Source of the DNA: JBGPGW01 sp041484095
GTDB lineage: Bacteria; Pseudomonadota; Alphaproteobacteria; CADEGL01
Reading direction: 5' to 3'
Length of the DNA stretch: 7,542 nucleotides
Assembly (NCBI GenBank): GCA_041484095.1
Contig: JBGPGW010000170.1
Location: 1 to 7,542 of the forward strand
Shown here: positions 1-5,741 of the stretch, one piece after another
How the letters are laid out: the number at the start of each line of letters is the position of its first letter
How positions within the stretch are numbered: position 1 is the first letter of the stretch
The notes under the pieces: generated by a model
What the model was told of the DNA's origin: nothing
Seen by the model: only the letters and a program-made list of their open reading frames with translations
The model's database searches: none
Made by a program: the position numbers and the translations under genes

Positions 1-52
1 CTCTTCGGCAGGACGCCATCAAATGCGCGGTTCAGCGAGACCCTAGTATAAC

Positions 53-82
53 GAGACAGCGCCCTCTCACGTGCTCTGTCTC
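53..82. terminator. Imperfect inverted repeat downstream of the EamA gene, possible terminator
   Basis: GAGACAG (53-59) is complementary to CTGTCTC (76-82). After one mismatch (C60 against T75) two more pairs follow (G61-C74, C62-G73), giving about nine pairs around a 10-base loop. It lies about 55 bp past the stop of the minus-strand EamA gene, where a terminator would be expected. Neither side has a proper T run, so intrinsic termination is only a possibility; a protein-binding site or chance are alternatives. Confidence 0.3.
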
Positions 83-136
83 AAATTCCCGCTAGGAACG
101 CCACTTCGACATAGGGTCATCGTTCACGGCGAGCGA

Positions 137-1048
137 TCACCCGCTTTGCGCCACCGCGCGGTTCATGCTGGCGCGGATCTGGAGATAGGCGATGCCGCTC
201 AGCAGGATGCCCGCGCCGGCGAGTTGCGTCGTCTCGAGTCGTTCGGCCAAGAGGATGAAGGCGAATCCGGTCGTCAGCAGCGGCTCGAGGATCGCCGTGA
301 TGTTGGCCTCCGCCGCACCGATCCGCCTGAGGCCGAGAAGATAGAACCACACGGGAAGGATGGCGGTGAGAAGGGCGGCACCCACCACCGCCGCCCACAC
401 CTCCGATGCGTGCGGCGCAACGGCGAAGTCGAGTGCCGTGCCGCTCACGATCCAGACGATGGACGCGAAACCGAGGCCGTAGGTCAAGATGGTCCACGGG
501 CTGAGCCGTGCGATGCCGCGTTTGCCGAAGACAGTGACGAAGGAGAGCCCCAGTCCGGCGAGAAGGCCGACCACCAGCCCCGGCCATGTCAGGGCGAGAT
601 CGGCGGGGTCATAAGCGCCGCTGATCAGAACCACGCCGGCGATGGCCATCAAGGCCGCGACGATTTCATAGGCCTCGACGCGCTCGCGTCCGATGGCGAT
701 CGACCAGGCCAGCGTGAACAGCGGGCTCGTATAGAGGAGAACGACGGCCACGGCGACCGGGTTGAGCTTGATCGACCATGTCCCGATGATCGGCGCCAGG
801 GCCCAGACGACCGTTCCGTAACCCGCGAGATACAGCAGGTCGCTCTTGGCGATTCTTAATTGCCGGGGTGCCGCGACCGCTAGGACAGCGAGCGCGAAGA
901 CGAAGGCGATGATGGTACGGAAACCCACGTATTCATCGGGCGCGACGCCCGCATTCATCACGAATTTGATGAGAATGTTGGCGACCGACCAGCACAAGGC
1001 GGCCAAGGAAACGAAGAAAAATCCCACCAGTTTCGGCGATGCGGACAT
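137..1048 (-). CDS. EamA/DMT-family inner-membrane transporter
   Basis: A 303-residue polytopic membrane protein of the drug/metabolite transporter superfamily, with two EamA repeats (about residues 7-144 and 156-290) and roughly ten hydrophobic helices. The second repeat carries the family-typical stretch AILEPLLTTGFAFILLAERL (252-271), and a charged break, GRERVEAYE (120-128), comes before the last helix of the first repeat. Members move small metabolites, often amino acids or their derivatives, across the inner membrane; the substrate cannot be read from the sequence. I chose the ATG at 1048 because the protein then begins just before the first helix. An upstream ATG at 1129 would add 27 Arg/Pro-rich residues with no family likeness. 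The ribosome site before 1048 is weak (CAGG close to the ATG). The 243-bp gap to the ASCH gene suggests separate transcription. The family call is strong; the function is open. Confidence 0.9.
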   Translation of the reverse strand: MSASPKLVGFFFVSLAALCWSVANILIKFVMNAGVAPDEYVGFRTIIAFVFALAVLAVAAPRQLRIAKSDLLYLAGYGTVVWALAPIIGTWSIKLNPVAVAVVLLYTSPLFTLAWSIAIGRERVEAYEIVAALMAIAGVVLISGAYDPADLALTWPGLVVGLLAGLGLSFVTVFGKRGIARLSPWTILTYGLGFASIVWIVSGTALDFAVAPHASEVWAAVVGAALLTAILPVWFYLLGLRRIGAAEANITAILEPLLTTGFAFILLAERLETTQLAGAGILLSGIAYLQIRASMNRAVAQSG

Positions 1049-1291
1049 TGCCTGATTACGCAACGGCAACGGCGGCGCGAGGCGCGGGTGCCTTGTCGTG
1101 GCCGTGGAGAGCCGTTTTGGCGCATCCATCGGAGTGCGTTGTCGTGATCAAGCGGCGATTCCCCAAGACGGCTTCGGATCGAGGACGACGCACCGCGCGG
1201 CTCCAGCGCTACCCGTCATCGCGCAACGAGAGCTCCGTATCCCGCGCCATCGCCGGGAGAGCGCGGATGGAGGCCCCCCGTTTCTCGCCGC
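1049..1291. other. Intergenic region between ASCH and EamA genes
   Basis: I see no convincing gene here. The short open frames are Arg/Pro-rich and look like GC-rich noise. CCGCGC (1242-1247) and GCGCGG (1261-1266) form a 6-bp inverted repeat with a 13-base loop, 26-50 bases past the ASCH stop; it has no T run. A promoter for the EamA gene is expected on the minus strand, but no clear -35/-10 pair is visible. Confidence 0.4.
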
Positions 1292-1765
1292 TCACTCCTT
1301 GTAGACGAGATCGAAGGACTCGCAGACACAGGGCAGATCGTCGCGCCATTCCTTCCCCCACGCCTCGCATTGCAGCTTGAACATCCGCAAATGAACGCGG
1401 TGCCAATATTCGAACGTGCCGTCCCCTTCGTTCTCGACCGAAGAAAACTCCTGCCCGATCGAGTTGAAGGGACGAACGTCGATTGCGGTCAGGCGCACGA
1501 GACAGAGAGGCTTATTCTTGCTGTCCAGGATCGCCCAGTAGTCGCCGACATCGCGTCGCGGCACATGGCTCACCTCGAAATCGAGCGCCAAATGGCAGGT
1601 GCCTCGCTTGATTCCATCGGCACAGAGGCCGCTGATGTAATCAACGCGAGGGGTGAATTCGGGGCTGGCAAATGTCGAGGCATGATAGGTGGTCGCCTCG
1701 ATCGCTTTGGCTTTGCGCGCCCGCTGCCAAAACGCTTCGACCTCTTTCGTTTTTGTCCCAATCAT
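1292..1765 (-). CDS. ASCH-domain (PUA-like fold) protein
   Basis: A 157-residue soluble protein that is almost entirely one ASCH domain. Visible landmarks are GIKRGTCHLAL (51-61), which fits the Gly-Lys-Lys/Arg-Thr strand of the family; VGDYWAILD (73-81), the 'GDY' turn before the strand ending in a Cys/Val-rich segment (PLCLVRLTAID, 86-96); EFSSVENEGDGTFEYWHRVH (106-125), the acidic loop and 'EYW..VH' helix; and VCESFDLVY (147-155), the closing strand. ASCH proteins share a PUA-like fold and are proposed RNA-binding or RNA-related enzymes. Studied members include a ribonuclease from Zymomonas and E. coli YqfB, an N4-acetylcytidine amidohydrolase; which activity applies here is unknown. The start at 1765 has GGGGG seven bases upstream. 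The gene stands alone, 149 bp downstream of DUF1028 and 243 bp upstream of EamA, so the neighbours give no functional clue. Confidence 0.85.
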   Translation of the reverse strand: MIGTKTKEVEAFWQRARKAKAIEATTYHASTFASPEFTPRVDYISGLCADGIKRGTCHLALDFEVSHVPRRDVGDYWAILDSKNKPLCLVRLTAIDVRPFNSIGQEFSSVENEGDGTFEYWHRVHLRMFKLQCEAWGKEWRDDLPCVCESFDLVYKE

Positions 1766-1830
1766 CGAACCGCCCCCGTTCTCTGGTGTAGCTCATCCCA
1801 CGCTAATTCGACGTGAAGGCATCGTTCACA

Positions 1831-1850
1831 GTGCGCGTCGTCTTGCGCAC
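1831..1850. repeat. Inverted repeat between DUF1028 and ASCH genes
   Basis: GTGCGC (1831-1836) and GCGCAC (1845-1850) form a perfect 6-bp stem around an 8-base loop, about 65 bp past the DUF1028 stop and 65 bp before the ASCH start. Just beside it, GTGAA (1813-1817) and TTCAC (1825-1829) form a second, shorter inverted repeat. They could be a terminator without a U run or operator half-sites for the ASCH promoter. The evidence is structural only. Confidence 0.25.
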
Positions 1851-1914
1851 CTGGGATCGGTCCGCTCTCAATCCCGCGACGCGAACGGCTTGTCCGCGCG
1901 ACCATTGGCGATCC

Positions 1915-2571
1915 TTACCCCGAGGGTGCGTTGGCCGGGTCGGTCACGCGCTGGAGGACGCCCGCCATCTTGGTCTGGTAGATCCGCCAGGTGCGCGCGA
2001 GCTTGGCGATCGGCTCCTCGTGCCAGTCGACGCGGAGGTTGATCTCGGGGAACTCGAACTTCTCGGCGACGAGGAGGGTCGCGGAGCGGAGCGGATTGAT
2101 CTCCCCGCCCGCATCGAGCCCGGCGGCAAGCGCCCGCAGCAGCCGGTCCGCGAGATGCGCCGCTGGCTTCTCCATGAAGCCGTCGATCATGGCCTTGGGG
2201 ATCCGGTCGTTCTTCAGAATGTTGCCGATCGCGACGCAGTTCGGGCCCTCAGCACCCCCGCGTGCGGTGCCGTTCTTATCGCCCGTGAAATGCGCCGTGC
2301 GCCCCTCGCGGTCGATGATGGCGAGCTGGCGCCACGCGATCGTGTCCCGGTCCCGGCGGAGATCGGCCATGACGTCCGCCGCACTCTTGCCCTGGGACAG
2401 GAGCTCGATGCCGCGAAGGCCGAGGCGCGGGTCGGTCGAGTGCTGCGTCAACGCGGCGCCGGCGCCCGCCCTGACGAACGGGCAGCGCGCGCCGACGCAG
2501 ATGCTCCCCGTCGTGATGCCGATGCCGAAAGCGCCCGTTTTCGTACAGCGCGCCGCGATGGAAAACGTCAT
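1915..2571 (-). CDS. DUF1028 family protein (COG3342, putative Ntn-hydrolase-like)
   Basis: A 218-residue protein of the DUF1028 family, whose biochemical role is unknown; the COG description places it in the Ntn-hydrolase superfamily. Visible family features are the N-terminus MTFSIAARC with a Gly-rich strand GAFGIGITT (13-21); GARCPFVRAGAGAALTQ (27-43); GLRGIELLSQGKSAADVMA (51-69); the HFTGDKNG turn (94-101); CVAIGNIL (112-119); ALAAGLDAGGEINPLRSATL (147-166); and LRVDWHEEPIAKL (179-191). No signal peptide is seen, so it is probably cytoplasmic. I chose 2571 over the upstream frame start at 2673 because family members begin with MTFSI and AGGGGAG sits seven bases before this ATG. After Met removal, Thr2 would be exposed, which fits an Ntn nucleophile, but that is inference. 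The gene follows the isomerase by 49 bp and is probably in the same transcript. It lacks the C-terminal peptidoglycan-binding extension found in some relatives. Confidence 0.88.
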   Translation of the reverse strand: MTFSIAARCTKTGAFGIGITTGSICVGARCPFVRAGAGAALTQHSTDPRLGLRGIELLSQGKSAADVMADLRRDRDTIAWRQLAIIDREGRTAHFTGDKNGTARGGAEGPNCVAIGNILKNDRIPKAMIDGFMEKPAAHLADRLLRALAAGLDAGGEINPLRSATLLVAEKFEFPEINLRVDWHEEPIAKLARTWRIYQTKMAGVLQRVTDPANAPSG

Positions 2572-2578
2572 GACCTGT

Positions 2579-2585
2579 CTCCCCT
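2579..2585 (-). promoter_or_regulatory. Ribosome binding site deciding the DUF1028 start
   Basis: AGGGGAG on the minus strand lies seven bases before the ATG at 2571. It supports this start over the longer frame opening at 2673, whose extra N-terminus would overlap the end of the isomerase gene. Confidence 0.7.
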
Positions 2586-2603
2586 GTTGACGTAAACGCC
2601 GGA

Positions 2604-2615
2604 CCTCGGCCGAGG
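2604..2615. repeat. 12-bp perfect palindrome in the isomerase-DUF1028 gap
   Basis: CCTCGGCCGAGG is its own reverse complement and lies in the 49-bp gap between the two genes, just past the isomerase stop. As RNA it would fold only into a 4-bp stem with a GGCC tetraloop, so it is unlikely to stop transcription. A protein site, a weak inter-cistronic hairpin or GC-rich chance are all possible. Confidence 0.3.
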
Positions 2616-2620
2616 CGTCG

Positions 2621-3193
2621 CTACATGACCTCGGCTTTCTCGATGACGACATCCGATGCCGGCACGTTCTCATACGGCCCGGCGCGGTGCGTCGGCACGG
2701 CTTCGATTTTCTTCACGACGTCCAGGCCCTCGACGACCTTGCCGAACACGGCATAGCCCCAGCCCTGCGGCGACTTGGCCCGGAAATCGAGAAAGGCGTT
2801 GTCGATCGTGTTGATGAAGAACTGCGCGGAGGCGGAGTGCGGGTCGCCCGTCCGTGCCATGGCGATCGCGCCGGCCGTGTTCTTGAGGCCGTTGTCGGCT
2901 TCGTTCTGGATCGGCGCGTTCGTCGGCTTCTCCTTGAGGCCGGGCGCGAAGCCTCCGCCCTGGATCATGAATCCCGGGATCACGCGGTGGAACACCGTGC
3001 CGTTGTAGTGGCCGCTCTTCACATAGGCGAGGAAATTGGCCGTCGTCGCCGGCGCCTTCTGCGGATTGAGCTCGACGACGATGGCGCCGAGACTGGTCGT
3101 GAGTTTCACGCGCGGCGCATCGGCGGCCGCCGCGTCCAAGGCGGTCATCAGGAACGGCAGGACCAAGAAGGCGGTCATGAGGCTGTTCGACAT
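2621..3193 (-). CDS. Exported cyclophilin-type peptidyl-prolyl cis-trans isomerase
   Basis: A 190-residue single-domain cyclophilin, close to the size of E. coli PpiA. Cyclophilins catalyse cis-trans isomerisation of X-Pro bonds and help proteins fold. The N-terminus is a Sec-type signal: a hydrophobic core (residues 5-18) and a likely cut in AAAADAP near residue 24, so the enzyme probably acts in the periplasm. The catalytic segment FHRVIPGFMIQGG (68-80) supplies the conserved Arg70, Phe75 and Gln78. Further core motifs are NTAGAIAMAR (105-114), SASAQFFIN (120-128) and YAVFGKVVEGLDVV (147-160). Phe134 falls about where eukaryotic cyclophilins carry the cyclosporin-contact Trp, as is usual in bacteria. 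I chose ATG 3193 because GGAG lies six bases upstream; a TTG at 3205 overlaps that site and is unlikely to be used. The stop is TAG, which shows that TAG terminates normally in this genome. DUF1028 follows after 49 bp. I give no gene symbol because ppiA and ppiB naming is not resolvable here. Confidence 0.93.
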   Translation of the reverse strand: MSNSLMTAFLVLPFLMTALDAAAADAPRVKLTTSLGAIVVELNPQKAPATTANFLAYVKSGHYNGTVFHRVIPGFMIQGGGFAPGLKEKPTNAPIQNEADNGLKNTAGAIAMARTGDPHSASAQFFINTIDNAFLDFRAKSPQGWGYAVFGKVVEGLDVVKKIEAVPTHRAGPYENVPASDVVIEKAEVM

Positions 3194-3199
3194 CGACGT

Positions 3200-3203
3200 C
3201 TCC
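3200..3203 (-). promoter_or_regulatory. Ribosome binding site deciding the isomerase start
   Basis: GGAG on the minus strand, six bases before the ATG at 3193. The alternative TTG start at 3205 would contain this site within its first codons, so 3193 is preferred. Confidence 0.7.
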
Positions 3204-3263
3204 AAATTGATTGAGCGGGCGCAGGGTTCTGTCGCGACGGCAGGACGCTAACGACGCGCAGCA

Positions 3264-3277
3264 TTCATACGATATAC
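3264..3277 (-). promoter_or_regulatory. Candidate promoter -10 region for the isomerase gene
   Basis: The minus strand reads TATATCGTATGAAT here, an AT-rich island in the GC-rich 157-bp gap between the lyase stop and the isomerase start, about 70-85 bases upstream of the ATG. It resembles a -10 region, but I find no good -35 hexamer at normal spacing. No terminator-like hairpin with a T run follows the lyase gene, so read-through from it is also possible. Confidence 0.3.
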
Positions 3278-3350
3278 GGCGCAGGCCTCACCATGACGGG
3301 CCGCGTTCGCGACCGCAAGACCGTCGAGCGCCGGTCCTTGGGGGTCCGGA

Positions 3351-4856
3351 TCACGTTTCGCTGGCGAGGGCCCGGGCGCGCCGTTCGAGCTCGGCGATGG
3401 CCGTCCGGATCCGGGCGGACTTCTCGTCGAGCCAGGCGGCGTGTTCGCCGAGACGAGCCTCGAGCTGGTCGGCATGGTTGCGCATCTGCGCCGGATTCAC
3501 GCTGCCTTCGGTCGCGCGGCTCTCGACGAACCGGCGGGCATCGAGGATGTGCCTGAGCTCCGTATTCGAGAGCGACACGCCCGCGGCACCCTGCGCCTTC
3601 GCCGCCTCGTTGAGCGATTCGGCCGTCGCGGTCTCGGGCGTCAGGCCCGAATCGATCGAGTTCTTCACGAATCGGCCGACCACGTGGTGGGCTGTGCGGA
3701 ACGGCAGGTCGAACCGGCGGACGAGCTCGTCGGCCAGATGGCTCGTGGTGCTCCAGAACGCCCCGGCCTTGGCGGCCATGACGGTCGTGCGGACCGTGAG
3801 CGACGAGACGACCTCGGTCATGAGCCGAAGCGAGCCGAGCGTCGCATCGCCGATCTGGGGCAGCGGGTTGTCGGCGAACTCGAAGTCGAGATCGGTCGAG
3901 CACACGCCGCGCTGGCAGCCCATCATGGAGGCGAGCCAGCCGGCCGCCTGGCCGGCCACGGCCTTCACGCGCTCGAGCGCGTGCGGGTTCTTCTTCTGCG
4001 GCATGATGCTGCTCGTCCCGGCAAGTCCGTCGGCGACTTCAACGAATCCGAATTCAAACGACGACCAGAGATAAAAGTCCGTCGCGAACCGGCCGAGGTT
4101 GCTCATCAGGATCGCGAGGGTCGCGACGTCCTCTTCGAGGAAGTCGCGCGCGAAGAGGCCGGCGTCCGAGGAGTTGATGACGATGCCGTCATGGCCCAAG
4201 AGCTCCGCCGTGCGCCGCCGGTCGAGCGGCCAGGACGTCCCGGCGTTCGCGGCCCCGCCGAGCACGCCGAGATTGGTGCGCGCGAAGGCGCCGCGAAGTC
4301 GCTGCAGGTCGCGCTCGAGGATGCTGGCCTGGCGCATGAGGTAGTGGCCGAACGTCCAGGGCTGCGCGTGCTGGAGATGGGTGTAGCCCGGCATCACGGT
4401 GGCTGCATGCTCCCGCGCGAGCGCGAGGACCGCCCGCTCCAGCAGGAGGACGTCGCCCGCCACCTCGAGCAGAAGGTCGCGCGTGAACAGGCGGTCGGCC
4501 GCCGCGTCCTGGTCGTTGCGGCTGCGCCCGGTCTGGATGCGCCCGGCGATGTCGGCGCCGAGCCTGCCTTCGAGGTGATGCTCGACCTGAACGAGATAGG
4601 ATCCCGTCTGCGGGTTGAACGGGAACTTGTCCGGTCCCCCGTCATGGATCGCGAGAAGGCCGCCGAGCAGCTTCGTGCCGCGATCCCGGCGCAGGATGCC
4701 CTTCTCCACGAGCATGACGACATGGGCGAGATCGACAAGCGCGAAACTGCGGAAGCGACGCGGCAGGATCGCGAGATGCGGCACCTCGTCGTACTTGATG
4801 ATCGATTCGCTGCGCTTGCCGAGCCGCGCTTCTTCGAGGAATAGGTCTTGCTTCAT
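3351..4856 (-). CDS. Argininosuccinate lyase-family (fumarase/aspartase superfamily) enzyme, substrate uncertain
   Basis: A 501-residue enzyme of the superfamily that cleaves C-N bonds to release fumarate. Visible parts: TGRSRNDQ (109-116), the ArgH-type substrate loop; GYTHLQHAQP (157-166) with the conserved Thr159-His160; the signature TSSIMPQKKNP (281-291), whose Ser282 should be the catalytic base on the mobile loop; and an ArgH-like C-terminal domain with LPFRTAHHVVGR (384-395). Family members work as cytoplasmic homotetramers with shared active sites. It departs from true ArgH in several ways: it is about 40 residues longer; it lacks the N-terminal 'GGRF' segment; the signature reads T-S-S, not G-S-S; and where ArgH has a 'YNKDLQEDK'-type block it has VCSTDLDFEFAD (318-329). 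A different aspartate-type substrate is therefore likely. EDDS lyase is one known ArgH relative with another substrate, but I cannot claim that match. The start has AGGGAGG four bases upstream. No other arginine-biosynthesis gene is nearby. Confidence 0.85.
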   Translation of the reverse strand: MKQDLFLEEARLGKRSESIIKYDEVPHLAILPRRFRSFALVDLAHVVMLVEKGILRRDRGTKLLGGLLAIHDGGPDKFPFNPQTGSYLVQVEHHLEGRLGADIAGRIQTGRSRNDQDAAADRLFTRDLLLEVAGDVLLLERAVLALAREHAATVMPGYTHLQHAQPWTFGHYLMRQASILERDLQRLRGAFARTNLGVLGGAANAGTSWPLDRRRTAELLGHDGIVINSSDAGLFARDFLEEDVATLAILMSNLGRFATDFYLWSSFEFGFVEVADGLAGTSSIMPQKKNPHALERVKAVAGQAAGWLASMMGCQRGVCSTDLDFEFADNPLPQIGDATLGSLRLMTEVVSSLTVRTTVMAAKAGAFWSTTSHLADELVRRFDLPFRTAHHVVGRFVKNSIDSGLTPETATAESLNEAAKAQGAAGVSLSNTELRHILDARRFVESRATEGSVNPAQMRNHADQLEARLGEHAAWLDEKSARIRTAIAELERRARALASET

Positions 4857-4897
4857 ATGGCCTCCCTGCCGGACCGGCGGCCCGGACGCAGTGGCTT

Positions 4898-4905
4898 TCT
4901 AGCAT
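4898..4905 (-). promoter_or_regulatory. Inverted copy of the ATGCTAGA motif upstream of the lyase gene
   Basis: On the minus strand this reads ATGCTAGA followed by AA, about 42 bases upstream of the lyase ATG. It can be read as an extended -10 element (TG-C-TAGAAA), and the distance suits a promoter. The same 8-mer occurs twice on the plus strand before the transpeptidase. The -35 region at 17-base spacing (ATGTCG) is poor. Promoter and shared-regulator readings are both inference. Confidence 0.35.
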
Positions 4906-5010
4906 CCGGACAGCGGCGCGACATCTTGTTTGCGAACGCTCCCCTGCCTCGGGACGTCCGGTGGCACGGAAGTCACGCGATGAAGGGTGGCATGGGCGCC
5001 GAGACGCCCC

Positions 5011-5022
5011 GATCGCGCGATC
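5011..5022. promoter_or_regulatory. 12-bp perfect palindrome in the divergent intergenic region
   Basis: GATCGCGCGATC is a perfect palindrome about 100 bp upstream of the transpeptidase start and immediately before the TTATCG (5027-5032) that could act as a -35. Its size and place suit a dimeric regulator's operator, but GC-rich palindromes also arise by chance. No cognate regulator gene is in the window. Confidence 0.3.
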
Positions 5023-5039
5023 AGGCTTATCGATGACCC

Positions 5040-5067
5040 TGGGCGATGCTAGATGGGCAATGCTAGA
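5040..5067 (+). repeat. 14-bp tandem duplication in the transpeptidase promoter region
   Basis: TGGGCGATGCTAGA (5040-5053) is followed directly by TGGGCAATGCTAGA (5054-5067), identical but for one base (G5045/A5059). Each copy ends in a TG-C-TAGA element that resembles an extended -10, and the second ends 53 bases before the transpeptidase ATG. With TTATCG at 5027-5032, the first copy gives a 17-base spacer to TAGATG (5050-5055). The duplication may double a promoter element or a regulator site. A third, inverted 8-bp core copy lies at 4898-4905 before the divergent lyase gene. Confidence 0.6.
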
Positions 5068-5120
5068 AGAGACGCCGGGCTGTCTCCGGCACGAAACGAC
5101 GGCCATTCCGGAGGGCAAGA

Positions 5121-5660
5121 ATGGGAAGCCTAGCTCGCATCGCCAATCGCGCGCTGGTCGGCGCGGCGTTCGCGGTTTTTCTGGCACTGTCGGGCACGGC
5201 GGCTGTGGCGGCCGACCTCGGGCCGGCCATCCAAACTCTTCTCACCAAGGCGGCGGACACGCCGCCTGCGGTCAAGGGCGATACGAGCGGGCCCGAATTG
5301 CTCGCCTTCTATCGCGAGCGGAACTTCCAGCCGATCTGGCTCGAGGGCGAGAAGGCGAGCAAGCGCGCGCGCGAGCTTCTCGCAATCCTGGCATCCGCGC
5401 GCGCGGACGGCCTCGAGCCCGTCGATTACGCCGTGCCGCGCCTCACCGCCATGATCGACGCGGCGGCCAACGCCGATGCGGCGCAGCTCGACGTGCTGCT
5501 GTCTTTCGCGGCGGTGCATTTCGGCAACGATCTCGCGGCGGGCCGCATCGACCCCTCGACGATCGATAGCGAGTTCCTCCAGCACCCCGAGAAGATTCCG
5601 CCGGGGACGCTCATCCGCGACGTGGTGGGGGCACCCGATCTCAAGGCATTCTACGCGTAG
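5121..5660 (+). CDS. N-terminal fragment of the L,D-transpeptidase (signal peptide and scaffold domain)
   Basis: This 179-residue piece is what is translated if the TAG is obeyed. Residues 1-30 are a Sec signal peptide (basic MGSLARIANR, hydrophobic core 11-24, likely cut near TAAVAA-D around residue 31). The mature part is helical and matches the YcbB scaffold domain: ELLAFYRERNFQPIWLEG (59-76), ASARADGLEPVDYAVPRL (91-108), and LSFAAVHFGNDLAAGRIDP (127-145), the latter typical of the family. It holds no catalytic residue. The secreted fragment would be inactive as a transpeptidase; whether it folds or is degraded is unknown. Confidence 0.75.
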   Translation: MGSLARIANRALVGAAFAVFLALSGTAAVAADLGPAIQTLLTKAADTPPAVKGDTSGPELLAFYRERNFQPIWLEGEKASKRARELLAILASARADGLEPVDYAVPRLTAMIDAAANADAAQLDVLLSFAAVHFGNDLAAGRIDPSTIDSEFLQHPEKIPPGTLIRDVVGAPDLKAFYA

Positions 5661-5741
5661 CTTGCCCCGCAGACCGCGAATTACAGACGGCTGAGGGATG
5701 CGCTGGCCCGATACCGCGTCATCGCGCAGCAAGGCGGATTC

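Noticed and set aside
1..51. Plus-strand tail LFGRTPSNARFSETLV ending in TAA at 49-51, just before the hairpin at 53-82
   Set aside because: Only 16 codons are visible, another plus frame is open even longer, and nothing identifies a family, so I do not call a gene.
71..859. 262-codon plus-strand frame opposite the EamA gene
   Set aside because: It is rich in Asp, Glu, Arg and Gly, with no domain; the minus strand encodes a clear ten-helix transporter.
1049..1129. N-terminal extension of the EamA protein from ATG 1129
   Set aside because: It would add 27 Arg/Pro-rich residues ahead of the first helix, and family members start close to that helix, as the ATG at 1048 does.
3294..3350. Possible terminator after the lyase gene
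   Set aside because: Only 4-bp CCGG arms and direct GGACC repeats are present, with no stable stem or T run.
3441..4844. 467-codon open frame on the plus strand opposite the lyase gene
   Set aside because: It is Arg/Glu/Ala-rich with no recognisable domain, and lies antisense to a gene with clear catalytic motifs; long antisense frames are common in GC-rich DNA.
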